Assembly: GCA_963780715.1 (NCBI GenBank) | Contig: CAWADK010000020.1 | Coordinates: 1 to 64,000 of the forward strand | Length of the DNA: 64,000 nucleotides | Direction: 5' to 3' | Source of the DNA: JALORV01 sp963780715 | GTDB taxonomy: Bacteria; Pseudomonadota; Gammaproteobacteria; Burkholderiales; Burkholderiaceae_F | In this document: positions 1 to 9,560 of the stretch, piece after piece | Layout of the letters: every line of letters starts with the position of its first letter | Position numbering within the stretch: the first letter of the stretch is position 1 | The notes under the pieces: model-generated | What the model was told of the DNA's origin: nothing | Databases searched by the model: none | The model's input: the letters and a program-made list of their open reading frames with translations, nothing else | Translations under genes and position numbers: made by a program

Positions 1-12
1 GCGGGCAGGGTG

Positions 13-2139
13 TCAGTCCTTCAGGCGACGCGCGAGATAGGTGTACTCGAGCGCCACGCGCTTCGCGCGCTCCCGCTGGTCTGCAGCGGCAGCATGACCG
101 CCATCGATGTTTTCGTAGTAGTAGAAGGGCATTTTGAGGTCCGCCATTTTCGCGGCCATCTTGCGCGCATGCCCTGGGTGAACCCGGTCATCCTTCGTCG
201 ACGTCACGAAAAATGGTGGTGGATAGGTGACGCCAGCCTTCAGGTTCTGGTACGGCGAGATCTTCTCCAGGAATGCGCGTTCCGCCGGGACGCTCGGACT
301 ACCGTACTCGTCGACCCACGATGCGCCCGCGAGCATCTGGTCGTAGCGAAGCATGTCAAGCAGGGGTACCTGGATGACGACGGCGCTCCAGAGATCGGGC
401 CGCTGGGTCAGCGCAACGCCCATCAGCAAACCACCGTTGGAGCCACCCATGATCCCCAGGCGACGCGGGCTCGTGATCCTGCGTTCGATCAGGTCCTCGG
501 CCACGGCGATGAAGTCGTCGTAGATCAGTTGCCGCTTTGTCTTCAGCCCGGCCTGATGCCACGCAGGACCAAATTCGCCGCCGCCACGGATGTTCGCCAG
601 TACGTAGACACCGCCGTTTTCGAGCCAGAGCTTCCCGAGCGTCCCGGAGTAGGCCGGCGTCATTGAAATCTGAAAGCCGCCATAGCCGTAGAGGAGCGTC
701 GGCGCGGTGCCGTCCAGCTTCAGGTCCTTCGGGCGAACGACGAAGTAAGGCACCTTCGTGCCGTCCTTCGAGACCGCCTCGTGCTGGTCGACGAGCAGGC
801 GACTCGCATCGAAGCGGGAAGGCAGGTCGGCGAGCTTCTGCAGCGTTTTCCCGGGTTCGGCCAGGAAAAGGCTCAGGGGTGTGATGAACCCTTCCGAGTA
901 GACAAAGGCCCGATCATCGTCAGGAGGCACGTTGCCGAACCTGGCCTGGCTGCGCTGTGGCAGCTCGAGCGCTCCGAGCCGGTGCCACTGGCCGTCTCGA
1001 AACGCGTAGCGATAGGCCCGGGTGGCGACGTTTTCCGCAGTGAGCAGGTAGGCCAGCGAGCGGCTGCCGCGGAACGCCTGGAACGACTCTCGCGGTCCCG
1101 GTCGGTAGACGAGCTTGACGTCCTGCGTGCCGGTTTGCACGAACTGCGCGAGCGAAAAGCTGACCAGGCTTCCGCTGTGGAAGATGGTCTCGCCGACTTT
1201 CCAGTCTTCCTGCAGGGCGACCACGAGTTCGCCGCTCCAGAGAGCTACCACCTCTGAGCGCCGGGGCAAGGGAAGCGGCACGAGACGATCGCCGTCGACG
1301 AGCTGGAAGGTCGACTCGAAGAAGGTCTCGCCACGGACGAGCACAAGAGCGACGCTGCCGTCGCGGTCACGGAACCGGACCGGAAACATGCCGACGTCGC
1401 GCGGCGAACCGCGGAAAATTTCGGTGGCCGCGGCCAGGGGCTGGCCGCGCCGCCAGCGCTTGATGATGAACGGGTAACCCGACTCCGTCAGGCTCCCTTC
1501 GCCCCAGTCGGTGCCGAGCAGCACGGTCTCACCGGTCTCCCAGACCAGCCGGTGTTTCGCCTCAGGCAGCGAAAAGCCGTCAGCGACGAACTTCCGGTCG
1601 CGCAGATCGAACTCGCGGACGATGGCGGCGTCCTTGCCGCCGTTCGAAAGCGTGACGAGGCAGCGCCGGTACTCGGGCTCGAGACAGTCGGGCAGCCCCG
1701 TGACCCAGGGCTTGCCGTCCTGTGCGGACAGGGCATCGATGTCCAGCACGGTTTCCCACTTCGGAGCGCCGTTGCGATAGCTGGCCCAGTCCGAGCGCCG
1801 CAGCAGCCCGCGCACATGCTGGTCGTCCTGCCAGAAGTTGTAGACCTCGCCGGCCATCAGCACCGGGTCCGCGATCCGGTCGCGCGACTCGAGGACGCGC
1901 CGTGCGTCAGCCTGGAAACGCTCGAAGCGCGGGTCCGCCTGCAGCTCGGATAGCGTGCGCTCGTTCTGCATGCGTGCCCACGCCAGGGCGCGTTCGCCTT
2001 CGACCTCCTCGAGCCAAAGATGCGGATCTGTCACGGCGCGATTCCCATCAGAGACAGGCGCCTGCGCCCAGAGGGCAGCGGACAGGAGCAAGGCGGCGGC
2101 GGTTGCGGCCATGCGCAGGCTGCGGGGCAGGAGTTTCAT
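13..2139 (-). CDS. Prolyl oligopeptidase family (S9A) serine peptidase, exported
   Basis: This 708-residue protein resembles prolyl endopeptidases, which cut short peptides after proline. Residues 1 to about 26 form a signal peptide ending in AQA, so it probably works in the periplasm or outside the cell. An N-terminal beta-propeller region (about 35-430) is followed by the alpha/beta-hydrolase domain. The nucleophile is Ser567 in GGSNGG, the acid lies in TKDDRVHPGH near residue 647, and the catalytic histidine is His682 in DGGHAAA. The length matches the family. It is monocistronic, with about 380 bp of non-coding DNA upstream. The Shine-Dalgarno sequence before the ATG is weak. The family assignment is firm; the substrate is inferred. 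Confidence 0.93.
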   Translation of the reverse strand: MKLLPRSLRMAATAAALLLSAALWAQAPVSDGNRAVTDPHLWLEEVEGERALAWARMQNERTLSELQADPRFERFQADARRVLESRDRIADPVLMAGEVYNFWQDDQHVRGLLRRSDWASYRNGAPKWETVLDIDALSAQDGKPWVTGLPDCLEPEYRRCLVTLSNGGKDAAIVREFDLRDRKFVADGFSLPEAKHRLVWETGETVLLGTDWGEGSLTESGYPFIIKRWRRGQPLAAATEIFRGSPRDVGMFPVRFRDRDGSVALVLVRGETFFESTFQLVDGDRLVPLPLPRRSEVVALWSGELVVALQEDWKVGETIFHSGSLVSFSLAQFVQTGTQDVKLVYRPGPRESFQAFRGSRSLAYLLTAENVATRAYRYAFRDGQWHRLGALELPQRSQARFGNVPPDDDRAFVYSEGFITPLSLFLAEPGKTLQKLADLPSRFDASRLLVDQHEAVSKDGTKVPYFVVRPKDLKLDGTAPTLLYGYGGFQISMTPAYSGTLGKLWLENGGVYVLANIRGGGEFGPAWHQAGLKTKRQLIYDDFIAVAEDLIERRITSPRRLGIMGGSNGGLLMGVALTQRPDLWSAVVIQVPLLDMLRYDQMLAGASWVDEYGSPSVPAERAFLEKISPYQNLKAGVTYPPPFFVTSTKDDRVHPGHARKMAAKMADLKMPFYYYENIDGGHAAAADQRERAKRVALEYTYLARRLKD

Positions 2140-2520
2140 CGTTGCACATCGGGGGCGGCGGCGGTGATGCGGAACGCGACTCTAACCAACGGTCCGGAAG
2201 AGAGCAACAAAGCTGCTCTGTGTCCTACTAGTTGGCCATCGCATCCAACTCGCTGCCCGACACGAGGCCGCTGTTCTGAGAAGCCAGATTGACCTCGACG
2301 ATCGGCATTAGCAATCGGGGGGACAGTTCGCAACCCAAAGAAGCGGAAGTCCGCAGTGCGATCGTAAGCTGACCTGCCGCGCTCCCAAGAGCGGCCGCGA
2401 AATTCATGCCGACAGCGGTCATTCAAGGCCCGGGCTTAGCGGCGGCGCAGCGGCGCCGCCCGCGGGAACCATATCTCGGGCCGCTCGTCGAGCGCCCGAG
2501 ACACGCACGCCACTGACGGG
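2140..2520. other. Non-coding gap between two minus-strand genes
   Basis: About 380 bp lie between the S9 peptidase start and the DUF1254 gene stop. A 64-codon minus-strand ORF at 2228-2422 shows no recognisable family, so I do not call it. I see no convincing promoter or terminator here, although the peptidase promoter is likely to lie in this stretch. Confidence 0.4.
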
Positions 2521-4017
2521 CTACGGCTGCAGCTCGATCTCCCCCGGCCGCCAAGTCTTGTCGAACCACGGCTCCAGCGGACCGTACAGGCGGAGGATCA
2601 TGAACCAGCCCTTGCCCGGGATCGTCTGCACCCAGTTGTGCTCCATGCCCTTCGGCGCCTTGGGCCCGAAGTAGACATCCACGGAGCCGTCCGCATTGAC
2701 CTTGATCTGCTTGTCCTGGCTGCTGACGCTGGGCGCCTTCTGGTCCGTCTGCACCATTGAGCGGGTCTGGTTGTCGTAGACGATGACCGACCAGAAGTCC
2801 TTGACCGGGACGTTCGGTGGCAGGCGCAGCCTGTAGGTCTTCCCGCCATCGAACGGATTGCCCTTCGCGTCCTGCACCGACCAGGGATACTGCGATCCCC
2901 GGCCCACCATCTTCTCCTCCATCGCCGGCGTCACGCCGGTGGCGAAGTAGTAGTAGAAGGCCGCGCCGTCCAGGTTGCTGACGCCGGGCGCGACCTCGAA
3001 CTTGTAGCCGCCGAAGAACGGCAGGCGCCACGCGCTGTCCGGAAAGAAGTACGCCTCCTTCGAGCGGATCTTGAAGGCGATGGTGCGCGCTGTCACGGCG
3101 CCGATGTTCGCGGCGTCGGTCAGGATCTTCTTCATCCGCTCATCGGGGTTGAAGGGCTGGCCCTTGACGATGCCGATCGAGGCGAACAGACCCAAAGTGG
3201 TGGGGTCGGAACCCTGCGCCGGCTCCTCCTGGATGACCTGGTTCAACAGCGTCCAGAACGAGTAGTCGCCCGGTGCGACGAAGTTGGCCGGCACGCCCGA
3301 GGCGTTGACGAATTTCATCGGCGGCGGGTTGGCGGCATCGGCCAGGCGATAGATCCGCAGGTTCTTCTTCACCGACTCCACGCCGGGCTTTGTCGAACCG
3401 TCCACGAGGAAGGCGCGGAACACGAGCCAGTTCCCGAAGGTGTTGGGCCGCACGACGTGATAGCCCGCCGGGACATTGCCCGTGTATCCGGGCGGCAGCA
3501 CGAGGTACTTCCCGCCTTCGCCCTTGTCCGCGCCGGTGATGCCGACGTCGGCGACCCACTTGTACCAAAAGTCGTTGACAAGCCCCAGCACCTTGGGCGG
3601 AATCTCGGCCACCAATGGGCCCTTGCTGGTATCCAGCCAGACGAAGTTGTAGATCGTGTTGTCGTTCGCCGTCAGTTCGACGGTCCTCGGATCGACCAGG
3701 TCTTCCCAGATGACGTCGGTCTGGTTGTCGGGACCGAACTTGCGGATCGAGTCGCGCATCCCCGCCTGGTTGACGATGGGAATCGCCAGCAGGTAGGCCT
3801 GCAGCGCGCGCGAGCGGTCCAGGTTGTCGTAGATCTTCTCGACAGTTTCGGCCGACGGATAGCCATAGCTGAGGTTCAGGGTCCCGATGGACGACTCGAT
3901 CCTGTCGGGCACGGCGACACCCGGCGCGAATGGCGTCGTCATTTTGAAAGTCTGTGCGGAAGCCGTCGCGGTAAACGCGACAGCGAGAATCGCGCCCAGC
4001 AGTGCATGTCTCGTCAT
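2521..4017 (-). CDS. DUF1254/DUF1214 domain exported protein
   Basis: The protein has 498 residues with a signal peptide at about 1-22 (MTRHALLGAILAVAFTATASA). A DUF1254-type N-terminal half contains the LLAIPIVNQAGMRD stretch. A DUF1214-type C-terminal half contains VKDFWSVIVYDNQTRSMVQ and ends in a region with PKGMEHNWVQTIPGKGWF. These two domains commonly occur together in exported bacterial proteins whose biochemical function is not established. The start is well supported by AAGGAG eight bases upstream of the ATG. The gene is divergent from the AraC-type regulator at 4213, which may control it (inference from arrangement). Confidence 0.9.
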   Translation of the reverse strand: MTRHALLGAILAVAFTATASAQTFKMTTPFAPGVAVPDRIESSIGTLNLSYGYPSAETVEKIYDNLDRSRALQAYLLAIPIVNQAGMRDSIRKFGPDNQTDVIWEDLVDPRTVELTANDNTIYNFVWLDTSKGPLVAEIPPKVLGLVNDFWYKWVADVGITGADKGEGGKYLVLPPGYTGNVPAGYHVVRPNTFGNWLVFRAFLVDGSTKPGVESVKKNLRIYRLADAANPPPMKFVNASGVPANFVAPGDYSFWTLLNQVIQEEPAQGSDPTTLGLFASIGIVKGQPFNPDERMKKILTDAANIGAVTARTIAFKIRSKEAYFFPDSAWRLPFFGGYKFEVAPGVSNLDGAAFYYYFATGVTPAMEEKMVGRGSQYPWSVQDAKGNPFDGGKTYRLRLPPNVPVKDFWSVIVYDNQTRSMVQTDQKAPSVSSQDKQIKVNADGSVDVYFGPKAPKGMEHNWVQTIPGKGWFMILRLYGPLEPWFDKTWRPGEIELQP

Positions 4018-4212
4018 AACTTGTCTCCTTAAGCACTACGGGTGCGCGCCATATCGGCGAAAGTGGAGCCGCACACGCTAACAGACGTTCAAGAATCGCA
4101 TTTTGCAAATCCGGCCCTGCCGACGGCCCGCTCGGGGAGCCTCCGCCTACAATGATCAGCTCCGATTCAACCCGGCACCTCCTGATCCGGTCAGGAGCCG
4201 GGAACTCGCCGG

Positions 4213-5370
4213 ATGGTTAGATCAACGCAGCCCATTGCCGAAAGGTCGTTCGCCAAGGTACAGAGCCACGCGCGCGGCGGCGCGCGAAGTGGCGCCGGCC
4301 AAAGGTCGGCCCCGCGCAGCCACTTACCTGCTGCCGGCGAAGGCGAAGTCAGGATCGGTCCTGTTGCTGCAATTCCAGACCTTCTGAGGAAGTTCGGGGT
4401 CACACCGAGTCTCCCCTTCGTACGGGCGGGAGTCCCGCTTCACGTATTCAAGAGTCCCGAGAACCGGATCGCCTTCGACGCTCTTGGCCGCTTGCTTGCC
4501 GAATGCTCGACGGCAACGGCTTGCGGCCATTTCGGCCTGCTCGTTGGCGAGTGCTTCGAGTTGGAGGGCCTCGGCGCCATCGGATACCTGATGCGCAACT
4601 CAGCCACCGTTGGCGAGGCGCTTCGGGCCCTTCTTCTACATCTCTACCTGCACGATCGCGGGGCTGTTCCAATATTGATAAACTTGGACGCTTCGTATGT
4701 GCTTCTAGGCTATTCCATCTATCGGCACGGGACACCCGGCGCCGCGCACCTTTACGACGTCGCCACTGTCATCGGGTACAGAGTACTTAGGGCGATCTGC
4801 GGCGCCTCCTGGGAGCCAGCGCACGTCCAGTTCTCTCATGTCCGACCGAGGGATGCGCGTCCCTATCGCCGCATTCTTGGTCCGAATGTTCGATTCGATG
4901 CCGAGGTGTCCGGCATCGTGTTTGCCGCATCGTGGCTAGACCGCGCCATCCCCGGCGCGGATCCCAACCTTCGCGAACTGGTCATGTCGGCGATCCAGCA
5001 GATTCGTGCCACTAGCACGATCGGCTTCGCCGACATCGTGCGGGGCGCGCTTCACCAGTTGGTACTTGGCGGCACGTCGTCGGCCGAGAGCGTGGCGCTC
5101 CTGTTCGGCATACACGAGCGGACGCTGCGCAAACGGCTGACCGCCGAGGGGACGAGCTTGCAGCGGCTCGTCAGTCAAACGCGCTTCGAGGTGGCGAAGC
5201 AACTTCTGGAGAACACACAACTTCCAATCTCGGAGATCGCAGCGGCGCTGCACTTTGCCGATGCGGCGGTCTTTTCGCGGGCTTTCCGCGGCTGGTCAAA
5301 GACGAGTCCGAGGGATTGGCGCGCACGACGTGGCCGCAAGCCCATCACTCACGCCGATGAACTCCGATAG
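4213..5370 (+). CDS. AraC-family transcriptional regulator
   Basis: This is a 385-residue DNA-binding regulator. The C-terminal part (about 275-370) holds the two helix-turn-helix motifs of the AraC family, with SSAESVALLFGIHERTLRKRL as the first and LPISEIAAALHFADAAVFSRAF as the second. The middle (about 50-240) looks like the arabinose-binding/dimerisation-type domain of OruR-like regulators, including EGLGAIGYLMRNSATVGEALR. The first roughly 48 residues are Arg/Ala/Gly-rich and unlike the family, but no alternative start codon occurs before the conserved part, so the ATG at 4213 is kept. It is divergent from the DUF1254/DUF1214 gene, its most likely target. The ligand is unknown. Confidence 0.87.
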   Translation: MVRSTQPIAERSFAKVQSHARGGARSGAGQRSAPRSHLPAAGEGEVRIGPVAAIPDLLRKFGVTPSLPFVRAGVPLHVFKSPENRIAFDALGRLLAECSTATACGHFGLLVGECFELEGLGAIGYLMRNSATVGEALRALLLHLYLHDRGAVPILINLDASYVLLGYSIYRHGTPGAAHLYDVATVIGYRVLRAICGASWEPAHVQFSHVRPRDARPYRRILGPNVRFDAEVSGIVFAASWLDRAIPGADPNLRELVMSAIQQIRATSTIGFADIVRGALHQLVLGGTSSAESVALLFGIHERTLRKRLTAEGTSLQRLVSQTRFEVAKQLLENTQLPISEIAAALHFADAAVFSRAFRGWSKTSPRDWRARRGRKPITHADELR

Positions 5371-5436
5371 GGGGCGCGGCTACGACCAGTTTGAATTGGG
5401 TGACTGGATGGCCGCTGCGGCCGAGTGTCGCCGACG

Positions 5437-5921
5437 TCACCCGGACACCTTATCTGGCACGGGCAGAACGCGCAGGGTCGCCTCGAGGATCTTCCTGTAC
5501 TCTGGATCCGGAAGCGCGGCTACCAGGTTGAATGCCCTGGCTTAGTGGTCGCGGTGAGCGGCGGCATTTTTCGCCGCAGCGGCTACGTTGGCCGCCACCC
5601 CATGTGCGAGGGCGGTTTCCCACTCCTCGCTCCGTCAGCAAAGAAGACTGGCTGCGCCTTCGCCAGGTAGTGGGCGGCCGGTCCGGGAAGGCCGAGCTGC
5701 GCGTAGGCATGAGCAACGAGTTGAGCCGCATGTGCGCGGTTGTTGTCATTGCCGATGATCTTCCAGAAGTGCATTGCGGCATGCGCCGCCTGCAGCATAT
5801 CTTCATCTTCTTCGGGCGTCCGCGACTCGGCCTCAGCCAGGGTCCAAGCCCTATTGTTTGCTTGACTGGCCAATCGGCGTTGCCACCGAGCGGTCTCTTC
5901 GGGTGTGGGTTTCTCATCCAT
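5437..5921 (-). pseudogene. Decayed small helical protein gene (frameshift plus stop)
   Basis: The first frame reads 112 residues from MDEKPTPEETARWQRRLASQ and stops at 5583. Translating the next frame from about 5625 continues the same protein (EWETALAHGVAANVAAAA). It then meets an in-frame TAA at 5542-5544 where HYARA-like sequence would be expected, and continues as LVAALPDPEYRKILEATLRVLPVPDK to a TGA at 5437. One indel plus one nonsense change therefore break an originally roughly 160-residue alpha-helical, TPR-like protein. I recall similar small proteins in Burkholderiales but know no function. The two independent lesions favour real decay over a single sequencing error. Confidence 0.8.
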
Positions 5922-5992
5922 CTCGCCAGGTCCGCTATAAGGTGAATCGGTGTGACGACCCCTTCGTCAGCAAATGGCCGACAATGGCGGGT

Positions 5993-6337
5993 TCACTCCC
6001 GCCTGACTATGTCGACTGAGATCTCAACTGCCGGAATCGTTCCTCTATTCTCAAGCCAGTGCATGGTGTTTCTATCCTCGGGCCAACCTACGCCCGGACC
6101 ATAGTCCCTAGCGACTCCATTTTGATGGTCCGTGATCGTTCCTTGCAGTATGTAGACGGTGCCTGGTCTGTCCTTATGGTCGTGCATCGGACCGAAGACG
6201 CCACCTGGCTCAATGGTCACCATTCGCATGCGAAGTTGGCGCCCTGCCATGCCCTCTATCTCAGGGCCAAGATCAACCGTTGAAAGCAACTTCACGGAAA
6301 CGCCTTTCGTTTCAGGTGCCGCCTGTTCGTTGCTCAT
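5993..6337 (-). CDS. Small cupin-domain protein
   Basis: This is a 114-residue single-domain cupin beginning MSNEQAAPETKG. The start is chosen at 6337 because AAAGGAAAA lies about seven bases upstream; a longer frame reaching 6382 has no ribosome site. The first cupin motif is visible as GPMHDHKDRPGTVYILQG (about 53-70), with histidines and an aspartate able to bind metal. The second motif ends in NTMHWLENRG. Such proteins bind a metal and act as small dioxygenases, isomerases or sensors; the substrate cannot be inferred. It lies between a decayed gene and a non-coding stretch, in a locally lower-GC accessory region. Confidence 0.83.
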   Translation of the reverse strand: MSNEQAAPETKGVSVKLLSTVDLGPEIEGMAGRQLRMRMVTIEPGGVFGPMHDHKDRPGTVYILQGTITDHQNGVARDYGPGVGWPEDRNTMHWLENRGTIPAVEISVDIVRRE

Positions 6338-6700
6338 CGTGTTTTCCTTTCGTCCGAGGGAACGTGGATGTAGACGGCCCACTGTTGGCCGCCTACCTCC
6401 GGCTCATTAGACCAATCTTGAACCGCAAATGTCCCCTTAACTTCCGCTTCGAGGTCAACTGGCTACCAAACGTCCGCGTCAGCTAGTGGTCGAAGCCGGC
6501 GGTTTCCCGAGGCGCAAGGTTGGGGCCCAAGTCCCGCCGCCGGATTAGCCTTTCCCTACCAAGGTGCACAGTGCGAACCCGGTCTGTAGGTTGAATCCGT
6601 GGCCAAGTTGTGGGGCAAATCGCTAGGCGACCGCCAGCCGGATGCACGCCAGGTTCGGAGTGGAGCCTCGCGAGGTGCCCCAGCATCCGCTGCAATTCAG
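6338..6700. other. Non-coding gap
   Basis: About 360 bp lie between the cupin gene and the LysR gene, both on the minus strand. Only short ORFs without family resemblance are present. I see no hairpin with a T-run and no clear repeat. Confidence 0.4.
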
Positions 6701-7672
6701 TCAGGACTTGCGCGCTCGTCCCGCGGCGCGCCGAGGAGTAACGACGGCTGAAAGAGGGTCCGCGTCGCGCCTGGCCTCCGCGCGCAGCCAGGCAAGGAAG
6801 ACATCGGACGCTTCGCGCTGTGCGTCGTCTGCGACTTCAAGATAGAAGGCGCCGACGGTCACCGCGCCCGGCTCACCGAGGGGAGCGACGAGTTCCCCGG
6901 AGCGCAGGTGATCACTGAGATGCGGCCACTTGCCGACGGCGACGCCCGTCGCCTTACGCGCGGCCTCGATGACCTGGTCGTAGTGCGAGAAGCGAAGCCA
7001 GCCGGCGCCTTTGAGGCTGTGCAGGCCTTGCGCGGCGAACCACTGCTGCCAGTCGTACCAGGGCCTGCCGTACAGGATGGTTTCGAAGTCGATCAGTACA
7101 TGGTGTGCCAGATCGGCGGGCGTGCGAAGGGGCTTGCGGCGTTGCGTCGCGAGGGCCGGGGCGCAGACCGGGAACTGCCTGTAGTCGAAGAGCTTCTCGC
7201 CCGATGGCTGGGCCATCTGCACCGTTGCGAAACGGATCGCAACGTCGACGTGCTCGCGCTTGAGGTCGACGGCATCGTTGCTCGCGACGACGCGGAGGTC
7301 GACCTCCGGGTGCTCCTGCGCAAATCGCGGCAGGCGCGGGACGAGCCAGGTTGATGCCAGTGCGACGGTCGTTGTCACCGACAAGGTGCGCCACGGGCCG
7401 GACGCGCGCTGGGTCGCCGTTTCGATCAAGGTCAGCGCCTCGTCGATCGCGCGATAAAGCTCCTCTCCCGTCTGGGTCAACTGCAACGCACGGTTGACAC
7501 GCCGGAACAGCGGTCGCCCGAGCTGCTCTTCCAGCGTCTTGACCTCGTGGCTGATCGCGGACTGCGTCACGAAGAGCTCGCGCGCGGCGCGTGTGAAGCT
7601 CAGGTGACGCGCGGCGGCTCGGAAGCCGCGCAGCAGGTCGAGTGACAGTCGCGGTGACCGCTGGCGATCCAT
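6701..7672 (-). CDS. LysR-family transcriptional regulator, GcvA-like
   Basis: This is a 323-residue regulator of usual LysR length. The N-terminal winged helix-turn-helix spans about 8-67, with LSFTRAARELFVTQSAISHE as its core and LEEQLGRPLFRR following. A substrate-binding domain (about 95-300) includes LRVVASNDAVDLKREHVDVAIRF in two lobes, a pattern typical of the GcvA/AmpR-type branch. The last 20 residues are Arg/Ala-rich and probably disordered. No obvious divergent metabolic operon sits next to it; the nearest plus-strand coding signal is the doubtful broken gene at 7790. The target and effector are unknown. Confidence 0.9.
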   Translation of the reverse strand: MDRQRSPRLSLDLLRGFRAAARHLSFTRAARELFVTQSAISHEVKTLEEQLGRPLFRRVNRALQLTQTGEELYRAIDEALTLIETATQRASGPWRTLSVTTTVALASTWLVPRLPRFAQEHPEVDLRVVASNDAVDLKREHVDVAIRFATVQMAQPSGEKLFDYRQFPVCAPALATQRRKPLRTPADLAHHVLIDFETILYGRPWYDWQQWFAAQGLHSLKGAGWLRFSHYDQVIEAARKATGVAVGKWPHLSDHLRSGELVAPLGEPGAVTVGAFYLEVADDAQREASDVFLAWLRAEARRDADPLSAVVTPRRAAGRARKS

Positions 7673-7789
7673 TAGCTCAGCTCATGTCTGCAGCAAGAAA
7701 AGGTCGCTTGAGGGTTGCAGCGGTGCTGCCAACAATGCGGCCACTGTAGTCCTTCGCCTCGTGGCGGCCAACTGTCGACGGAGATAGAG

Positions 7790-8290
7790 ATGAAGACTCG
7801 AAGCAATGCCTGTCGGACCTCGGTGCAACGTGGCGCCGGCATCATGCTCGTTGTGGTGACTGCGACGTCCGCCGCCGCGACAACTGCACCGCACACGCGG
7901 GTCGCGGTGCATCCCCATACCTGTGTCGTGGGTCAGCGAACCTTTGGCGATCTCGATGCACTGGTCGCGGCCATGCCAGCGACGGTTGCAGGCCCCGTTG
8001 AAGTGACCGCGTGCGGTTCCGCATCGATCCCCGCCTGGCTCGCCACGGTCCAGCGCTTGAGTGACCACAGCCTCGAAGCTCGATGTGCTGGACACTTCGG
8101 CCCCGGCTTGTGCGACTCCCGCCGGTCCGTTACTCGTCAGGCAGGGTTCGGGGGGCGCACTGTCCGGTGTCGATCCGATGGCGGTCGCAGCGCTACTGGA
8201 GTCAGGTGCAGCCGTAGGCGGTCCGCCGGGCTCAGCGTTCGCAACACTGCGCGGGGCACGGCATCGACCGCCCGCCGAGCAGCCGGCGTC
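7790..8290 (+). pseudogene. Possible broken gene for a small secreted protein
   Basis: From the ATG at 7790, with GGAG ten bases upstream, the frame encodes an N-terminal hydrophobic, signal-like segment (GIMLVVVTATSAAATTA). It then reads like a folded domain (TFGDLDALVAAMPATVAG, then VEVTACGSASIPAWLATVQR). At about 8060-8080 the sense seems to move to another frame (KLDVLDTSAPACATPAG), after which there is no stop before the oppositely oriented MFS gene. I do not recognise it; the pattern is faintly ExbD-like. It may be a frameshifted gene or chance coding in GC-rich DNA. Confidence 0.3.
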
Positions 8291-8296
8291 ACGTTG

Positions 8297-9541
8297 TCAG
8301 TGGTGCTGCACCGCGCCGCGCGCCGGCAGCCACGCGGCGAGCAAGGCGAGCGTGGCGGCGCCGACGAGCACGAGCAGCGCGCGATCCCATCCGGCGGCGA
8401 CGTCGTCCAGCGCGCGGCCGCGGTCGAGTACCCATCCGACCAGCGGCTGCAGGATGCCGGCGCCGAGGAAGATGCCGGTGTTGACCACGGAGGTTGCAAT
8501 CCCCGAGTACTGCGGTGGATTGGCTTCCTTGGCGATGGTCCACGAGAGCGTGAACCCCGGAATCAGCAGCCCCATCAGCAGGAACCAGGCCAGCGTGGCC
8601 CACAGCGGCCATTGCACGTGCGCAATCCAGGGGAGCCACGACAGCGTGTAGAGCAGGACCGCGGCACGCATGACGCCGCGCCGGCTGCGCAGCCGGTCGG
8701 AGATGACACCGATCGCCATCGAGCCGAAGGCGACGCCGAGCAGCATCAGGCTCGAGTGCTGGGCCGCTTGAACCCGCGTCATGCCGTGCACTTGCTGCAG
8801 ATAGGGCACCGCCCAGAGACCGGCGAAGGCGAGGAAGCTGCCGCCGACGCCGAGGTTGACGACGAAGGGCGGCCAAGTGGCGGGATTCGCCAGTACGCGT
8901 ACCACCGCGCGCTTCCACGGTACGTGCGCCGCCGCCGGAAGCGAAGGGTTCACGGCCGGCAGGCCCAGTTCCTCCGGCCGGTCCCGCACGCGCAGCCACG
9001 TGGCCAGAGCGAGCAGGCCCGAGAGTATCGCCAACGCAACGAACACCGTGCGCCATGAGGCCTGCGTGACGACCCACGCCAGGGGTGCGCCGGCGATCAC
9101 AGCGCCGAGATTGCCCGCGAACATCGTCACACCGGCGAGCGTGGCGAATTTGCCCGGCGGAAACCAGACGGCAGAGAGTTTCAGGACCGCAATGAACGCG
9201 ACCGACACGCCGATGCCGACCAGCGTGCGGCCGACCGCAGCGATCTCCCAGACGGGCGCGAGCGCAAACAGCAGCGAGCCCGCCGCCGCGATCGCGGAAC
9301 CCGTCGCCAGGATCCTGCGCGGGCCGAGCGTGTCGGCCAGCACACCCACCGGGATCTGCAGCACCGTGTAGACGTAGAAGTAGGTCGCGGCGAGCGTGCC
9401 CAGCACGGTGCTGCTGATGGAAAACGCGCGCGTCAGCTCGCCGGCAATCGCGGCCGGCGCGGTGCGATGAAAGAACGACAGCACGAAGCTGGCCAGGGCC
9501 AGACCAAAGACGACACGACGTGCTCCGGCGAGCGAGATCAC
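8297..9541 (-). CDS. MFS transporter
   Basis: This is a 414-residue membrane protein with about twelve hydrophobic segments, the standard major facilitator layout. The loop between helices 2 and 3 carries the family motif in the form GVLADTLGPRRIL (about 65-77), and the equivalent loop in the second half reads GVISDRLRSRRGVM. It lies last in a tightly packed minus-strand operon, 19 bases after the ClpX-like gene. The company of a CoA-transferase and an acyl-CoA kinase-like gene suggests uptake or export of an organic acid (inference). Specificity cannot be read from sequence. Confidence 0.9.
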   Translation of the reverse strand: MISLAGARRVVFGLALASFVLSFFHRTAPAAIAGELTRAFSISSTVLGTLAATYFYVYTVLQIPVGVLADTLGPRRILATGSAIAAAGSLLFALAPVWEIAAVGRTLVGIGVSVAFIAVLKLSAVWFPPGKFATLAGVTMFAGNLGAVIAGAPLAWVVTQASWRTVFVALAILSGLLALATWLRVRDRPEELGLPAVNPSLPAAAHVPWKRAVVRVLANPATWPPFVVNLGVGGSFLAFAGLWAVPYLQQVHGMTRVQAAQHSSLMLLGVAFGSMAIGVISDRLRSRRGVMRAAVLLYTLSWLPWIAHVQWPLWATLAWFLLMGLLIPGFTLSWTIAKEANPPQYSGIATSVVNTGIFLGAGILQPLVGWVLDRGRALDDVAAGWDRALLVLVGAATLALLAAWLPARGAVQHH

Positions 9542-9560
9542 GGCCGTCGCGATCGTTCGG

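Noticed and set aside
2228..2422. A 64-codon minus-strand ORF in the gap before the S9 peptidase
   Set aside because: It has no recognised family and no convincing ribosome site; it is too short to support from one sequence.
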